Of a stretch of 64,000 nt of DNA, positions 8,175-18,310 are shown in pieces (position 1 is the stretch's first letter; each line of letters begins with the position of its first letter). The notes below the pieces were generated by a model. It did not search any database and was not told the origin of the DNA. It was given only the letters and a program-made list of their open reading frames with translations. This DNA comes from JAHECQ01 sp963775125 (GTDB lineage Bacteria; Actinomycetota; Acidimicrobiia; Acidimicrobiales; SZUA-35). The stretch spans positions 1,178,001-1,242,000 of the forward strand of contig CAVZHQ010000002.1 in NCBI GenBank assembly GCA_963775125.1, written 5' to 3'. Position numbers and translations under genes: made by a program.

Positions 8175-8774
8175 ATGACGACGGGAGCACATGACGCAGG
8201 CGGCGGCTTCGGACGCTCGGCCGGCGCCAACGCGGCACGAGGGATCATGGTCATCGTGGCCGCCGTGATCGTCGGGGTGCTGCTCATGAACCGGGGCCTC
8301 GACGGCGACGGCGCCAACCCCAACACCGCAGGCGCGTCCGAAGCTCCCGACGACACGTCAGGCGACACCGCAGCGACCGGCGATACGACCCCTGGCCAGA
8401 CCACCGATACGGTCGCCGGCGGCGACACCACGACAACCACCGCGGCGCTCCCAGTTCCCCGAGATCCCAGCGAAGTCTCCGTTCTCGTCCTCAACGGAAC
8501 CGACGGCATCAAGGGCGTCGCCGGCCGTGGTACCGACATCTTGAAGATCAAGAACTACCTGACCAAGGACCCCAAGGACGCATTGGTCAACGGGCCGTCC
8601 GTCGTTCTGTTCCAAGCCGGGTACGAGTCCGAGGCCATCGCGGTCGCCACCGCGTTCGGGGTCGATCCCGCACTGGTTGTTCAACCCTTCGATGCAGCAA
8701 CCTCTCCCATCGCCGACATCCAGGGTGCGAACATCATCGTCCGCATTGGTAGCGACGGACTGATCAAGGTCTAG
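8175..8774 (+). CDS. LytR_C-domain membrane protein
   Basis: 199 residues: a short cytoplasmic N-terminus, a TM helix at ~25-40 (IMVIVAAVIVGVLLM), a Thr/Asp/Gly-rich linker at ~45-95, and a LytR_C-type domain at ~100-199 beginning VSVLVLNGTDGIKGVAGRG. This domain is found at the C-terminus of LytR-CpsA-Psr wall-polymer ligases and as stand-alone membrane proteins in actinobacteria. No LCP catalytic domain is present, so a ligand-binding envelope role is likelier than enzymatic activity. Confidence 0.75.
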   Translation: MTTGAHDAGGGFGRSAGANAARGIMVIVAAVIVGVLLMNRGLDGDGANPNTAGASEAPDDTSGDTAATGDTTPGQTTDTVAGGDTTTTTAALPVPRDPSEVSVLVLNGTDGIKGVAGRGTDILKIKNYLTKDPKDALVNGPSVVLFQAGYESEAIAVATAFGVDPALVVQPFDAATSPIADIQGANIIVRIGSDGLIKV

Positions 8775-8790
8775 GACAGCAGGGTCTGGG

Positions 8791-9820
8791 GTGCCCAAGA
8801 TCGTCGTAGCGTTCGACAAGTTCCGCGGTTCGGCGACTGCAGCGGACCTGGTCGGAGGCGTCTCCGCGGCACTCTCGTGCGCAGGACACGTTGTGGTCGG
8901 TGTTCCGCTGGCTGACGGAGGCGAGGGATCACTCGACGTCCTCGGAGGGCCGAACAAGTTCTTCACCGTCGCCGACCCGCTCGGACGACCCGTCGAAGCC
9001 GGTTTCCGGCTCGACGGCCGGGACGCCTTCATCGAGATGTCGGCGGCATCGGGTCTGGCGCTCGTGGGCGGACCGACCGCAAACGATCCCGTCGCTGCGG
9101 ACACCGTCGGCACCGGACAACTGATCGCCCACGCCATCGAATTGGGCGCACGCCGAATTCACGTGCTGCTCGGTGGATCGGCGACGACCGATGGCGGATG
9201 GGGTGCGCTGTCGGCCATGCCGACCGCAGCGCGGCTTGAAAGAGATCGAGCTGACCATCGCCTGCGACGTCCGCACGTTGTTCACCGAAGCGGCGGTCGT
9301 CTTCGGCCCTCAGAAGGGGGCTTCACCGGCGCAGGTCGAACTCCTGACCCGCAGGCTCGAGCGCTTGGTCCAGGTGTACCGGGACACCTACGGTCGAGAT
9401 GTCGCGGACATTCCTGGTGCGGGCGCCGCAGGCGGGCTTGCGGGTGGTCTGCTTGCAGTCGGGGGACGGATCGAGTCGGGCTTCGATGTGCTGGCCGAGT
9501 TGGTTGGACTGGACGAACTCCTGCGGGACGCCGATCTGGTGATCACCGGCGAAGGACTCCTCGACGGCGAGTCGTTCAACGGCAAGGTGGTCGGAGGAGT
9601 CGCCTCGTGGGCAGCCGAGTTCGACGTTCCGGTGTTGGCGATCGTCGGAGCGATCGATGCCGAAGCCTGTGTCAGTGACTGCGTGCCCGGCTGTGCGGGT
9701 ACCACCCGCTGCCAAGGGGTCGAGGTTGTGTCGCTGACCGAGCGATTCGGGCTCGAAGCGTCGTTGGCACAGCCGGTCGAGCTGGCAGCCCAGGTCGCTC
9801 TGGCGTATCTGGCCGGGTGA
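8791..9820 (+). CDS. Glycerate kinase (frame-broken)
   Basis: Glycerate kinase phosphorylates D-glycerate. The N-terminal part (GTG 8791) has VVAFDKFRGSATAADL, PLADGGEGS and GGSATTDGGWGAL. The C-terminal part continues one frame over from ~9235 with IACDVRTLFTEAAVVFGPQKGASP and ITGEGLLDGESFNGKVV, and ends at 9820. Removing one base near 9233-9237 restores a continuous protein of normal length for the short actinobacterial form, so only a single surplus base separates the halves. The reading frame as written stops at 9678. Sequencing error is the likeliest cause. Confidence 0.82.
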
Positions 9821-9973
9821 ATTCGGTTCGCTCGACTCCTCATGCGGGGCCGTTTGGCTCAATTGGGTTCCGGAGACTCATCGGATCGCCGCGATGACCG
9901 AACCAAGAAGGGTCGTCGTGGCGCTGCCTCCTGGCCGCCAAGACGACACGTTCTGGCGGGAACCGATGGTGTG

Positions 9974-9995
9974 GACCGGCGAGCAATCGCCGGTC
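9974..9995. terminator. Perfect 9-bp hairpin with GCAA loop between convergent genes
   Basis: GACCGGCGA and TCGCCGGTC flank a GCAA tetraloop. It lies in the 212-bp gap between the convergent glycerate kinase and fdhD genes. There is no U-run, so factor-independent termination is uncertain. Confidence 0.45.
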
Positions 9996-10032
9996 TTCGC
10001 CGGCTTTCGGACCGGCGGCCTGCACGAGCAGG

Positions 10033-10837
10033 TCAGGCAGGGCTGTAGAGATTCGCCCCGTCTTCTCGGGTGAAGCCGGCAAGCGTCATTCCCGCGGCAC
10101 GTGCGGTCGTGACCGCAAGCGCCGAGGGTCCAGAGACCGAAACCACGGCCGTGAAGCCGGCAGCCCACGCCTTCTGCACGATCTCGAACGAGGCACGGCT
10201 GCTGACGAACAACAGGCGGTCGACGCCGTCGAGCTTGCGGTCGAGCACGAGTCGACCGACCACTTTGTCGACCGCATTGTGGCGCCCGATGTCCTCGCGC
10301 GCGGCCAAGACCGTCCCTGAGCGGTCGATTGCGGCAGCCAGATGCGCCGTCCCGGTGGTGTTGAACAGCTTCTGCTGCGCACCCACCAGATGTGGCGCGT
10401 CGAGGAGCAGGTCGACTGGGCCACGGCTCGTACGAGGGAAGCGGGGCCAGGCGGGCAGCGAGCGCCTCGATCGAGTCATGGCCGCACAGGCCGCACGACG
10501 AGTTGATCGAACCCAGACGCTGGGAGACGTCGGGCGTCGGACCCGTCGTCTCGACGGTGACGACGTTGAAATCGGTGTCGGTGGCCGTTCCGAGAGCGCA
10601 GTACTTCACGTTGGCGACCGTCGTCCCGGTCAACGCTCCCTCGTTGAAACAAAACCCGACGGCCAACTCGAAGTCGTGACCTGGAGTCCGCATGGTTGTG
10701 GTGAGGTCGACGCCATTCAACCTGATGCGCATGGGTTCCTCGACCAGCAGCTGATCGGGGTGCCGTCCACCGAGTGCGTGGTCGGACCCGATCCTCCGTA
10801 TGAGGAACGACGATGCTCGTGCCGTGCGGCCGTTCAT
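10033..10837 (-). CDS. fdhD: Formate dehydrogenase accessory sulfurtransferase FdhD (frame-broken)
   Basis: FdhD passes sulfur to the molybdenum cofactor of formate dehydrogenases. The N-terminal part has EEPMRIRLNG, TMRTPGHDFELAVGF and the catalytic CGLCG loop. The C-terminal part, one frame over from ~10430, has QQKLFNTTGTAHLAAA and REDIGRHNAVDKVVG, both diagnostic. One surplus base near 10425-10440 separates the two. ATG 10837 gives the usual start; the frame is open to 10915. No formate dehydrogenase subunit lies nearby. The gene is convergent with glycerate kinase and divergent from the lipoprotein gene. Confidence 0.85.
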
Positions 10838-10957
10838 CGCTCGACCTGCGGCTCTCGCCGGTGTGCTGCTGGTTGTCGGTTCACGACGAATGCTCCCGTA
10901 CCATCCACCTTCCACCGTAGCCGAGCGGCCGCGCCGGCTCGCAGGGGGTGATCTTCG

Positions 10958-12479
10958 ATGGCCAGCAGACCCGTGCCCCGTGTGGCCCGAAGCGTCACCA
11001 GCATGGGGGTCTTCCTGCTGGCCTGCGTTGTCGTGGCCGCCTGCAGCAGCCCAGAGGCCTTTCTGGCGTCAGAGACCGACGAAGCGAGCGTCGAGACCCG
11101 GGACTGTTCTCCGGGTGTGCTTCCAGCGGTGGATTTGCCTCAGTCGACGGCCGAGGAGCTCTCCCTCCATTTGAGTTCGCTGATGTTTTCGTGTGCCGAC
11201 CGTGTGGTTGTCACCGAAGTCGCGAACGTCGACACGGCAGCGGTCGAAGCATTGGAACGACGGGCGCCGCTCCTGATCACGAGCTCGGTTGGGGCAGCGG
11301 CGGTTGCGGCAGAGATCACGCCGCCTCGAGGCCCGTGAGGTCATCTTCGTCGGTGCATCGACGGACCCGCTTGTTGGTACCCGACGGTGCCGTCACGGTC
11401 TCGGTTCCGTCGGTGGTCCCGGGAGCCGGCGTCTCCGAACCGGAACCCGAACCCGAATCGTCGAGCGAGCCGGTAGCCGATGTGTGGCTGTTCCGGCCGG
11501 CCGACGAAACGCTGGTGGCCGCTGCCCGGCCGTTCTTCGCTCTGGGCGGCGCCGACCTTCTGGCGCTGCCCGAGGGAGAGGCGGTGGATCCCACGCTGGC
11601 CCAGTCGGGTGCGTCCATCTCGGTGCTGGGTCCGCTGACTCCGACCGAGGTGTGGCGGGCCAAGCTTCTTTCACCGGACCGGAGCTCCCTGGCGGCGGCA
11701 TCACGCTTTTCCCCGGTCGGCGATTCGTGGCCTTCTATGGCAGCCCCATCACCTTCCGCCTCGGTCTCCTGGGCGAGCAAGGTCCCCAGCAAACCATGGA
11801 GCGGTTGCGGCCGCACCTGGCCGAGTACCAGCTCGCGGGTGGCGATCCGGTGCTTCCGGCGTTCGAGCTGATCGCGACGGTCGCCGACTCCGCTCCGGGC
11901 GACGACAACGACTTCTCGAACGAACTGGACCCGGCCGAGCTACGACCGTGGATCGACGTCATCACCGCCAACAACGGGTACGCCATCATCGATCTGCAAC
12001 CGGGTCGGACCGACTTCCTCACCCAGGCCAAGCGTTACGAGGAGTACCTCAAGCTCCCGAACGTGGGCCTGGCCCTCGATCCCGAGTGGCGCATCGGCGC
12101 CGAAAACGTGCACCTCCGCCAAATCGGTACCGTCGACGCGGCCGAGGTGAACACCGTGGTCGACTGGCTCGCCGAGCTGGTCCGGACCAACGGGCTGCCG
12201 CAGAAGATGCTGGTGCTCCACCAGTTTCAGGCGCCGATGATCACCGGTCGCGAAACCGTTCGGACACCGCCCGAACTGTCGGTGGTGATCCACGTGGATG
12301 GGCAGGGCCCGCTTGCGACGAAGCACGCCACGTGGGCCGCAATGCAGGCGCTGCCGATGGGACCCGATCAGACGATCTGGTGGGGATGGAAGAACTTCCT
12401 CGACGAGGACGCGCCGATGGCAACTCCTGGTCAGGTCAACGCGGTGACCCCATTGCCGGTCATCGTCACGTTCCAGTGA
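10958..12479 (+). CDS. Secreted lipoprotein of unknown function (frame-broken)
   Basis: The N-terminus MASRPVPRVARSVTSMGVF continues into a hydrophobic stretch ending in lipobox VAAC, predicting a diacylglyceryl-modified lipoprotein. The frame then changes near 11325 (to REVIFVGASTDP), near 11370 (to VPDGAVTVSVPS, followed by a Glu/Pro/Ser-rich linker) and near 11675 (to FTGPELPGGGITLFPG), and runs to 12479. The C-terminal ~250 residues contain NVGLALDPEWR and KMLVLHQFQ. Similar domains occur in other actinobacterial secreted proteins, and the LDPEW region suggests a TIM-barrel-like fold, but I cannot name the family. The ATG has AGGGGG 9 bases upstream. hemQ follows after 28 bases. Confidence 0.6.
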
Positions 12480-12494
12480 CCGGTTGGTCGAGCG

Positions 12495-12500
12495 TAGAAT
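12495..12500 (+). promoter_or_regulatory. -10 box TAGAAT for leaderless hemQ
   Basis: TAGAAT ends 7 bases before ATG 12508. It covers part of the alternative ATG at 12499, arguing for 12508 as the start. Confidence 0.5.
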
Positions 12501-12507
12501 GCCATCC

Positions 12508-13191
12508 ATGACCGAACCCGCTACCCCGTCCGAAGGCCTCGGCGTCGTCCACCTCTTCTTCCGGGTGTCGCCGCTGGTCGACCGAGACGCAGCGCTGACC
12601 GCGATCGCCAGCGCTCAGGCAGACGGCAATCAGGTCATCACGGTCTCGGTGCTCGGCCACAAGGCCGATCTTGCTGTCATGGCGCTGGGCACCGATCTCT
12701 GGAGGCTGCGGCGGCTGCAGACTGATTTGGCGGCAGCTGGTCTCGATTTGGTCGACAGCTTCGTGTCCATCACGGAGGTCAGTGAGTACGCGGCGGGCGT
12801 GCCCGACGAGATGAAACAGGCCCGCCTCTACCCGCAACTTCCCCCGGAGGGCAAGACCGCGTGGTGCTTCTACCCCATGAGCAAACGCCGTGAAGCGCAG
12901 AACAACTGGTTCACGCTGCCGTTCGACGAACGACGCGACCTGATGCACGAGCATGGGGTGTCGGGTCGAAAGTTTGCGGGCCGGCTGGTGCAGCTCATCA
13001 CCTCATCGACAGGACTCGACGACTACGAGTGGGGTGTCACCCTGTTCGCGGTGCGCCCCGATGACCTGAAGGACGTGGTCTACACCATGCGTTTCGATCA
13101 GGCCTCTGCGGTCTACGCCGAGTTCGGGCCGTTCTTCGTGGGCATGGTGGGGCCGCCAGAAGCGGTGCTCGATTCGGTCGGCGTGCTGTGA
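12508..13191 (+). CDS. hemQ: Coproheme decarboxylase HemQ (chlorite-dismutase family)
   Basis: HemQ converts Fe-coproporphyrin III to protohaem b, the last step of the Gram-positive haem route. The 227-residue protein has the family pattern: FRVSPLVDR, SEYAAGVPDEMKQARLYPQLP, WCFYPMSKRRE, then RRDLMHEHGVSGRKFAG and GLDDYEWGVTLFAV. The proximal haem-ligand His is expected in HEHG, and the Tyr in SEYA matches the active-site Tyr. The presence of hemE and a HemY-type oxidase at 31-33 kb supports a complete coproporphyrin branch. Confidence 0.92.
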   Translation: MTEPATPSEGLGVVHLFFRVSPLVDRDAALTAIASAQADGNQVITVSVLGHKADLAVMALGTDLWRLRRLQTDLAAAGLDLVDSFVSITEVSEYAAGVPDEMKQARLYPQLPPEGKTAWCFYPMSKRREAQNNWFTLPFDERRDLMHEHGVSGRKFAGRLVQLITSSTGLDDYEWGVTLFAVRPDDLKDVVYTMRFDQASAVYAEFGPFFVGMVGPPEAVLDSVGVL

Positions 13192-13240
13192 ACGGACGCG
13201 CCGCATCGGGGCAGGAAGGGCGCAACGCCCGCATATTGTT

Positions 13241-13246
13241 TACGCT
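13241..13246 (+). promoter_or_regulatory. -10 box TACGCT for leaderless S1-domain gene
   Basis: TACGCT ends 6 bases before GTG 13253. No ribosome-binding site precedes that start. Confidence 0.45.
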
Positions 13247-13252
13247 CATGCC

Positions 13253-14780
13253 GTGAGCGAGCTTTCCGACAGCCCATCCGAGGTCACTCCAGAGGACGTT
13301 GAGGGCACCGCAATCGACACGCCCGAACCAGCGCCGGTCGTAGAGGAAGCGGTCGACGCAGAGCCGATCGAGGTCGAGCCGATCGAGGTCGAGCCGATCG
13401 AGGTCGAGCCGGTCGTGGAGGCCGAGTCCGTCGAAGTACCGGTCGACGAAGTACCGGTCGACGAAGTAGCGGTCGAGGAAGTGGCGGCGAGTCGAACCAG
13501 CGGTCGATCCCGTCGAGGCTGTGGCGACCAGCGATCCGGCGGAAGCGCTCGAGCCCGCAGAGGTCGAGCCGGTCGTGGAGGCCGAGTCCGTCGAGGAGGC
13601 GGCTCAGCTCGAACGGGACGGAGAGCCGGAGACCGCGGTGGCGGCCGAGCCCGTTCACGTTGCGGTGTCCGAGTCCGCTCCGATCCATCGTCGCGCTGCT
13701 TCGGGGCCGCCGCCCCCTCCGCCGGGTCATGGTCCCGGTTCAGGGTCCGATGCCGAAGCCGCGGTGGCCAACGCTGATGCCGGCAAGATCGTCGGCGGTA
13801 TCGCCACGGTCATCACGACCGACGAGGTCGAGCTGGTGCTCGAGGACGGACGGCTGGCCGTCATTCATCGCCGGAACTACGCGCCGACGGCGGTCGAAGA
13901 TCTCACGACGGTCGTGACCATGGGCGATCGGCTCGAGGGAGCAGTGCTGGCGCGGCACGACCCTCGGGAGCGAGTGGTGCTCTCTCGTGCCTGGGCCATG
14001 GAGAAGCGCACCTGGGAGCGGCTCGAAGCGGCGGCAGCGGACCACACTGCGTTGTCCTGCCTGGTCACGGGTTCGAGCAAGAACGGCCTTGTGGTCGATG
14101 TCGATGGTGTCCGCGGTTTCGTTCCGCTCTCGCACGTGTCGCTCGAGGCCTCGGCCGAGCTGGGCTCGCTTGTCGGCCAGCACCTCGATCTCAAGATCAT
14201 CGAGATCGATGCGGACCCTCGCAAGCGTCGGTTGGTACTGAGCCGCCGGTCGATCCTGCTCCGTGATCAGCGCCGGGAGGCCCACGACGTCTTGGCCTCC
14301 CTCAAGCCAGGTGACGTCCGCAGGGGAACGGTGTCGTCCATCTCGGATTACGGGGCCTTCGTCGATCTCGGCGGCGTCAACGGGCTCGTGCACGTTTCCG
14401 AGCTGGCGTGGACCAAGGTGGGCCATCCCCGCGAGGTGGTGAACCCCGGCGACGAGGTCGAGGTCAAGGTGCTCGAGGTCAAGGTCAAGAAGCGCCGTGT
14501 TCGTTTGTCGATGCGAGAGGTGAGTCCGGACCCCTTGAGCACCGTCGCCGTTGGCGAGGTGGTCACCGGCCGGATCACCCATCTGGTTGACTTCGGGGCC
14601 TTCGTCGACGTCGGTGGCGTCGAAGGATTGGTTCATCTTTCCGAGATGGCCGAGTACCGGGTGTACGCGCCCGAAGAGTTGGTCACTCCCGGCGAGGAAG
14701 TGATGGTCAAGATCCTCTCGGTCGACCCCAAGCGGCGACGGATCGAACTCTCGATCCGTCAGGCGGTGCAGTTCGGCTGA
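13253..14780 (+). CDS. S1 RNA-binding domain protein with acidic repeat N-terminus (frame-broken)
   Basis: Residues ~1-150 are Glu/Val/Pro-rich pentad repeats (EVEPI, EVPVD). One surplus base near 13490 shifts the frame; the rest reads from EPAVDPVEAVATS to 14780. The C-terminal ~330 residues hold a degenerate first S1 region (GLVVDVDGVRGFVPLSHVS) and two good S1 domains (DYGAFVDLGGVNGLVHVSEL and DFGAFVDVGGVEGLVHLSEM). It resembles ribosomal protein S1 or its paralogues in layout, but it has too few domains to be the main S1 and an unusual acidic head. The stop overlaps the next start (TGATG). Confidence 0.78.
13361..13480 (+). repeat. 15-bp tandem repeats in the acidic region
   Basis: Three exact copies of GAGCCGATCGAGGTC (13361-13405) are followed, after a spacer, by two exact copies plus a variant of GAAGTACCGGTCGAC (13433-13477). 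A ~35-bp segment at 13400-13434 recurs at 13560-13594. All encode five-residue acidic units. Confidence 0.9.
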
Positions 14781-15253
14781 TGGCCGGCGAAGGCGATGCG
14801 GCCGCCGAAGCGTTTGCCGAACTGTCACGACGGCTGTCGGCCACGCTCGTACCTCTGATCGCGCCTTGGGTCGAGCATCAGATCGTCAGTCGGCTTCCGT
14901 TGGCGCTGGCCGAGCAGCAGGCGATGCGAGCCGCGGCCCGCCAGGCGGGCGAGGACGCGGAGGCACGCGTCGGTCCTCGGCTCGACGAGCTTCTGCGGGC
15001 CGACATCAGCGAGCAGCGAAGCAGTCCACTGGGGTTGTTGCGTGAAGCCACACCATTCGTCACGGTCGTCCTGCGTTCGGCCGGGTTGCCACCCGTCCCC
15101 CGCGACGAACACGCCAGGGCGCTGCATCCCGACGATGACTACGACGTGACGCCGGCGGCGTTCAGCGACTTCGGCGAAGCGGCCCACGATGCGGGTCTGC
15201 TGTGGGGCGCCGCAAAGGCGCATCTGCACCTGCGTCAGCGGGCGACCCGGTGA
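14780..15253 (+). CDS. Hypothetical protein upstream of glnD
   Basis: 157 residues, mostly helical and rich in Ala/Arg, with no signal peptide or TM segment and no motif I recognise. The start overlaps the S1-gene stop (TGATG) and the stop overlaps the glnD GTG (GTGA), so the three genes are probably translated as one coupled unit. Confidence 0.65.
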   Translation: MAGEGDAAAEAFAELSRRLSATLVPLIAPWVEHQIVSRLPLALAEQQAMRAAARQAGEDAEARVGPRLDELLRADISEQRSSPLGLLREATPFVTVVLRSAGLPPVPRDEHARALHPDDDYDVTPAAFSDFGEAAHDAGLLWGAAKAHLHLRQRATR

Positions 15254-17547
15254 GCAAGCGACGCAAACCGCTGCTGGAGGCCCCCGAGCTGAAGGGCCTC
15301 GAGTTCACCGTTGCCCACACCGCTGCCGCCGACCGCTGGTTCGTCGATCTCTTCGAGCGAGCGGTCGCCGCGCGCCCCGCCGAGGCCGGGTCGGCGGGGC
15401 TTGCCTTGGTCGCCGTTGGCGGGTACGGGTGGGGTCACCTTTTTCCTCACAGCGATCTCGACGTCGTCCTTCTTCATGCGGGAGTGGCCGACATCGGCGA
15501 TATTGCCGAGCGGCTCTGGTACCCGGTTTGGGATCGCGGTCTCGAGCTGGGCCACGTCGTGGCCACGGTGCCCGAGGCCGTCGCCGTTGCCGGCGAAGAG
15601 CTCGACCGGGCGACGGCGTTTCTGGACACACGGTTGATTGCCGGGGATCCTGCGTTGTTGGTCGCCTTCGACGATGGCATCGAGGCGTTGTGGAGGTCGC
15701 GTGCCGATGACTTCCTGACCCAGCTGGCTGAAGTCGTCGACGATCGCCACAGCAACAACGGCGACGTCGCCTTCATGATCGAACCGAACCTGAAGCAGGG
15801 GCGGGGCGGCATTCGTGACATCCAGGCGCTGCGGTGGGCCAGTCGGGCGGTGCCGGGATTCGCGGTCGACCTCCTCCAAGGATTGACCCCCGAGACGAAC
15901 CTGCTGTTCTCGGCCCGGGTCGAGCTGCACCGGCACGCCAACCGACCCGGCGATGTCGTTGCTCTCGATGCCCAGGACGACCTGGCGCGGGCCATGGACG
16001 AACCAGACGCCAGCGCGTTGATGAAGCGGCTGGCCGAGGCCGGGCGTCGAGTCGCTTGGAACAGCGATGAGGCGTGGGAGCGCTTCCGGCGTCGCCGAGT
16101 GACAACCCGTCGAGAGCCGACCCCGCTGTCCGATGCGTTCGAGGTCCGCGACGACTACATCGAACTGCGCGCCGGCGTCGACGTGGCTGCCCGGCCGCTG
16201 CTGCTGTTGGAGGTCGCCGACCTGGCTGCGCAGCGTGACATGGCCATCGGCCGGGCGACGCTGGTCCACATGGCGCAGGCGTCGCCGTCGCTGCCCGAAC
16301 CCTGGTCAGCCGAAGCCCGCGATCTACTGGCAGGAATCTTTCTGGCCGGCGCCCCCGCGATCGACGTCGTGGAGGACCTGGACCATTTCGGGCTCATGAA
16401 CCGCATCCTGCCCGAGTGGGAGCGAGTGCGGTGCAAACCTCAGCGGAACGTTCTGCATACGTTCACTGTCGACCGCCACCTTTGTCAGGCCGCGGCCTAC
16501 TCGGCTGCGTTGGCTGACCGGGTCGCCCGCCCCGATCTGCTCGTCGTCGGCACGCTCCTGCACGACATCGGAAAGGGCTTTCCTGGTGACCACACCGAGG
16601 TGGGCATGCAGATCGTGCAGGCCATCGCCGAGCGGATGGGCTATGCCGAAGAGGATGTTGCGACCCTGGTCGACCTTTGTCGACTGCACCTCCTCCTGCC
16701 CGACGTTGCAACGCGTCGTGACCTGGCCGATGCCGGCACCATCAAGGCCGTTGCCGCGGCGGTCGACTCGGTCGACTTCCTGCATCTTCTGGCCGCATTG
16801 ACCCAGGCCGACTCCCAAGCCACGGGTCCGTCGACGTGGGGACCGTGGAAGGCCGACCTCGTCGCCCAGTTGGTCGAGCGCACCGAGCATTTCCTCACCG
16901 AGGGACTGATCGGAGAGGGCCGGTCCGATTTCCCGTCGGTCGAGACGCTCGAACTGATGGCCAGCCGCGCCCGGGCGATCGATGGGCGCGGAAGCACCCT
17001 TCGAGTCGTGGCGAACGACGAGCCGTTGTTGTTCAGTCGGATCGCCGGCGTCATGGCGGTCAGCGGTCTCGACGTGTTGGACGCCGCCGCCTACAGCGCC
17101 GACGGCATGGCCGCCGCCGAGTTCGTCGTCCAGTCCTCCACGGGTGCCCCGGTCGAATGGGCCCCGGTGGTCGCCATGGTCGACGAGGCGCTCGCAGGTC
17201 GGCTTGCACTCAGTGCCCGAGTGGCGCGCAGGGCCCGAACCTACGCCCGGTACCAACGACGTCTCGCGGCCTCGCCGCCCCGCCGGGAGGTCAACGTCGA
17301 CAACTCCGTGTCCGAGGTTGCGACCGTCATCGACGTCCACTCGCCGGACACCATCGGTCTGCTCTACCGGCTGACGCAGGCGCTCGGTGAGTTCGGACTC
17401 GACATCCGATCTGCTCGCGTGCAGACCCTCGGCCCGGAAGCCGTCGACAGCTTCTATCTCTGCGACCGACACGGCAAGAAGATCCTCGACCCCGTCGTGC
17501 TGGCCGAGCTCGATCTGGCACTTCGAGAAGCCATGGGGGAAGCTTGA
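15250..17547 (+). CDS. glnD: [Protein-PII] nucleotidyltransferase / nucleotidyl-removing enzyme GlnD
   Basis: GlnD modifies and demodifies PII in response to glutamine. The 765 residues show an N-terminal nucleotidyltransferase site (GGYGWGHLFPHSDLDVVLL), the linker motif LKQGRGGIRDIQALR, an HD phosphohydrolase site (LLHDIGKGFPGDHTEVG) and two C-terminal ACT domains (from ~LRVVANDEPLLFSRIAGVM, and VIDVHSPDTIGLLYRLTQAL). All four expected modules are present. GTG 15250 is preferred because it overlaps the preceding stop. The usual partners amtB and glnK/glnB are not adjacent. Confidence 0.93.
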   Translation: MSKRRKPLLEAPELKGLEFTVAHTAAADRWFVDLFERAVAARPAEAGSAGLALVAVGGYGWGHLFPHSDLDVVLLHAGVADIGDIAERLWYPVWDRGLELGHVVATVPEAVAVAGEELDRATAFLDTRLIAGDPALLVAFDDGIEALWRSRADDFLTQLAEVVDDRHSNNGDVAFMIEPNLKQGRGGIRDIQALRWASRAVPGFAVDLLQGLTPETNLLFSARVELHRHANRPGDVVALDAQDDLARAMDEPDASALMKRLAEAGRRVAWNSDEAWERFRRRRVTTRREPTPLSDAFEVRDDYIELRAGVDVAARPLLLLEVADLAAQRDMAIGRATLVHMAQASPSLPEPWSAEARDLLAGIFLAGAPAIDVVEDLDHFGLMNRILPEWERVRCKPQRNVLHTFTVDRHLCQAAAYSAALADRVARPDLLVVGTLLHDIGKGFPGDHTEVGMQIVQAIAERMGYAEEDVATLVDLCRLHLLLPDVATRRDLADAGTIKAVAAAVDSVDFLHLLAALTQADSQATGPSTWGPWKADLVAQLVERTEHFLTEGLIGEGRSDFPSVETLELMASRARAIDGRGSTLRVVANDEPLLFSRIAGVMAVSGLDVLDAAAYSADGMAAAEFVVQSSTGAPVEWAPVVAMVDEALAGRLALSARVARRARTYARYQRRLAASPPRREVNVDNSVSEVATVIDVHSPDTIGLLYRLTQALGEFGLDIRSARVQTLGPEAVDSFYLCDRHGKKILDPVVLAELDLALREAMGEA

Positions 17548-17550
17548 GCC

Positions 17551-18241
17551 GTGAGCGACCGTGACGCTTCGGCGGTGACGACCCAAGAACTGCTGGTATG
17601 GGCAGAGGCGCTCTCGGGCATCGCCGCGTACCGGCCTCGGGTTCTCCGAGGTGCAGTACGAGCGTGAGCGGTACGAAGAGGTCCTGGCCATTGCCGCGGA
17701 CATCCGGGCCCGTGTCGAGGGCGAGCCATCGGTACGGTTCCACTCCGAATGGCTTCGCACCATCGGTCGCGGGGTGTCGGGCTACGTCACCCCCAAGGTC
17801 GCCATCGGGGCTGTGGTCGGCGATGACGAAGGCCGACTTCTCCTCATTCAACGGTCCGACAGCGGCGTCTGGCTCTACCCGACCGGTTGGGCCGATATCG
17901 GCTATTCGCCCGCTGAGGTGGCAGCCAAGGAAGTGTTGGAGGAGACGGGTATCCGTTGTGAGGTGGTGAAACCGCTGGCCATTCTCGACGGACTTCGCCA
18001 AGGGTTCAGTCGGATTCCGCTCTACTCCATCGTCTTCCTCTGCCGGGCGGTCGGCGGGAGCCTGAGCCCCCACCCGCACGAGTGCCTCGATGCCGGCTGG
18101 TTCACCCGGGACAATCTTCCGTCACCGCTGGCCAGCTTCGACCGCTGGGGAGACCTCGCCTTCCGGGCCATCGCCGGCGAGGCCATCGAAGCCGAGTTCG
18201 ACCTTCCCCGCGAACCGGTCTGGCGAAGCGCCGACGACTGA
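17551..18241 (+). CDS. Nudix hydrolase with Nudix_N_2 helical domain (frame-broken)
   Basis: Probably hydrolyses ADP-ribose or a related nucleoside diphosphate. The start is GTG 17551, 3 bases after glnD. The helical N-domain reads MSDRDASAVTTQELLVWAEA; one surplus base near 17626-17631 moves the frame to TGLGFSEVQYERERYEEVL. The Nudix region GWADIGYSPAEVAAKEVLEE has Lys for the usual Arg and Tyr where the first Glu usually stands, substitutions I recall from this subfamily. Without the correction only the stretch from GTG 17651 is open. Confidence 0.8.
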
Positions 18242-18310
18242 TCGCTGCTGACTCGAAGATCGGACTCAGCGCATCGTTCTGGTACTTCGTCCTCGAAGGA
18301 GGATCGACGG

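Noticed and set aside
9220..9245. Programmed frameshifting in glycerate kinase and the other broken genes
   Set aside because: No shared slippery heptamer or downstream structure, and too many unrelated genes are affected; sequencing error explains it better.
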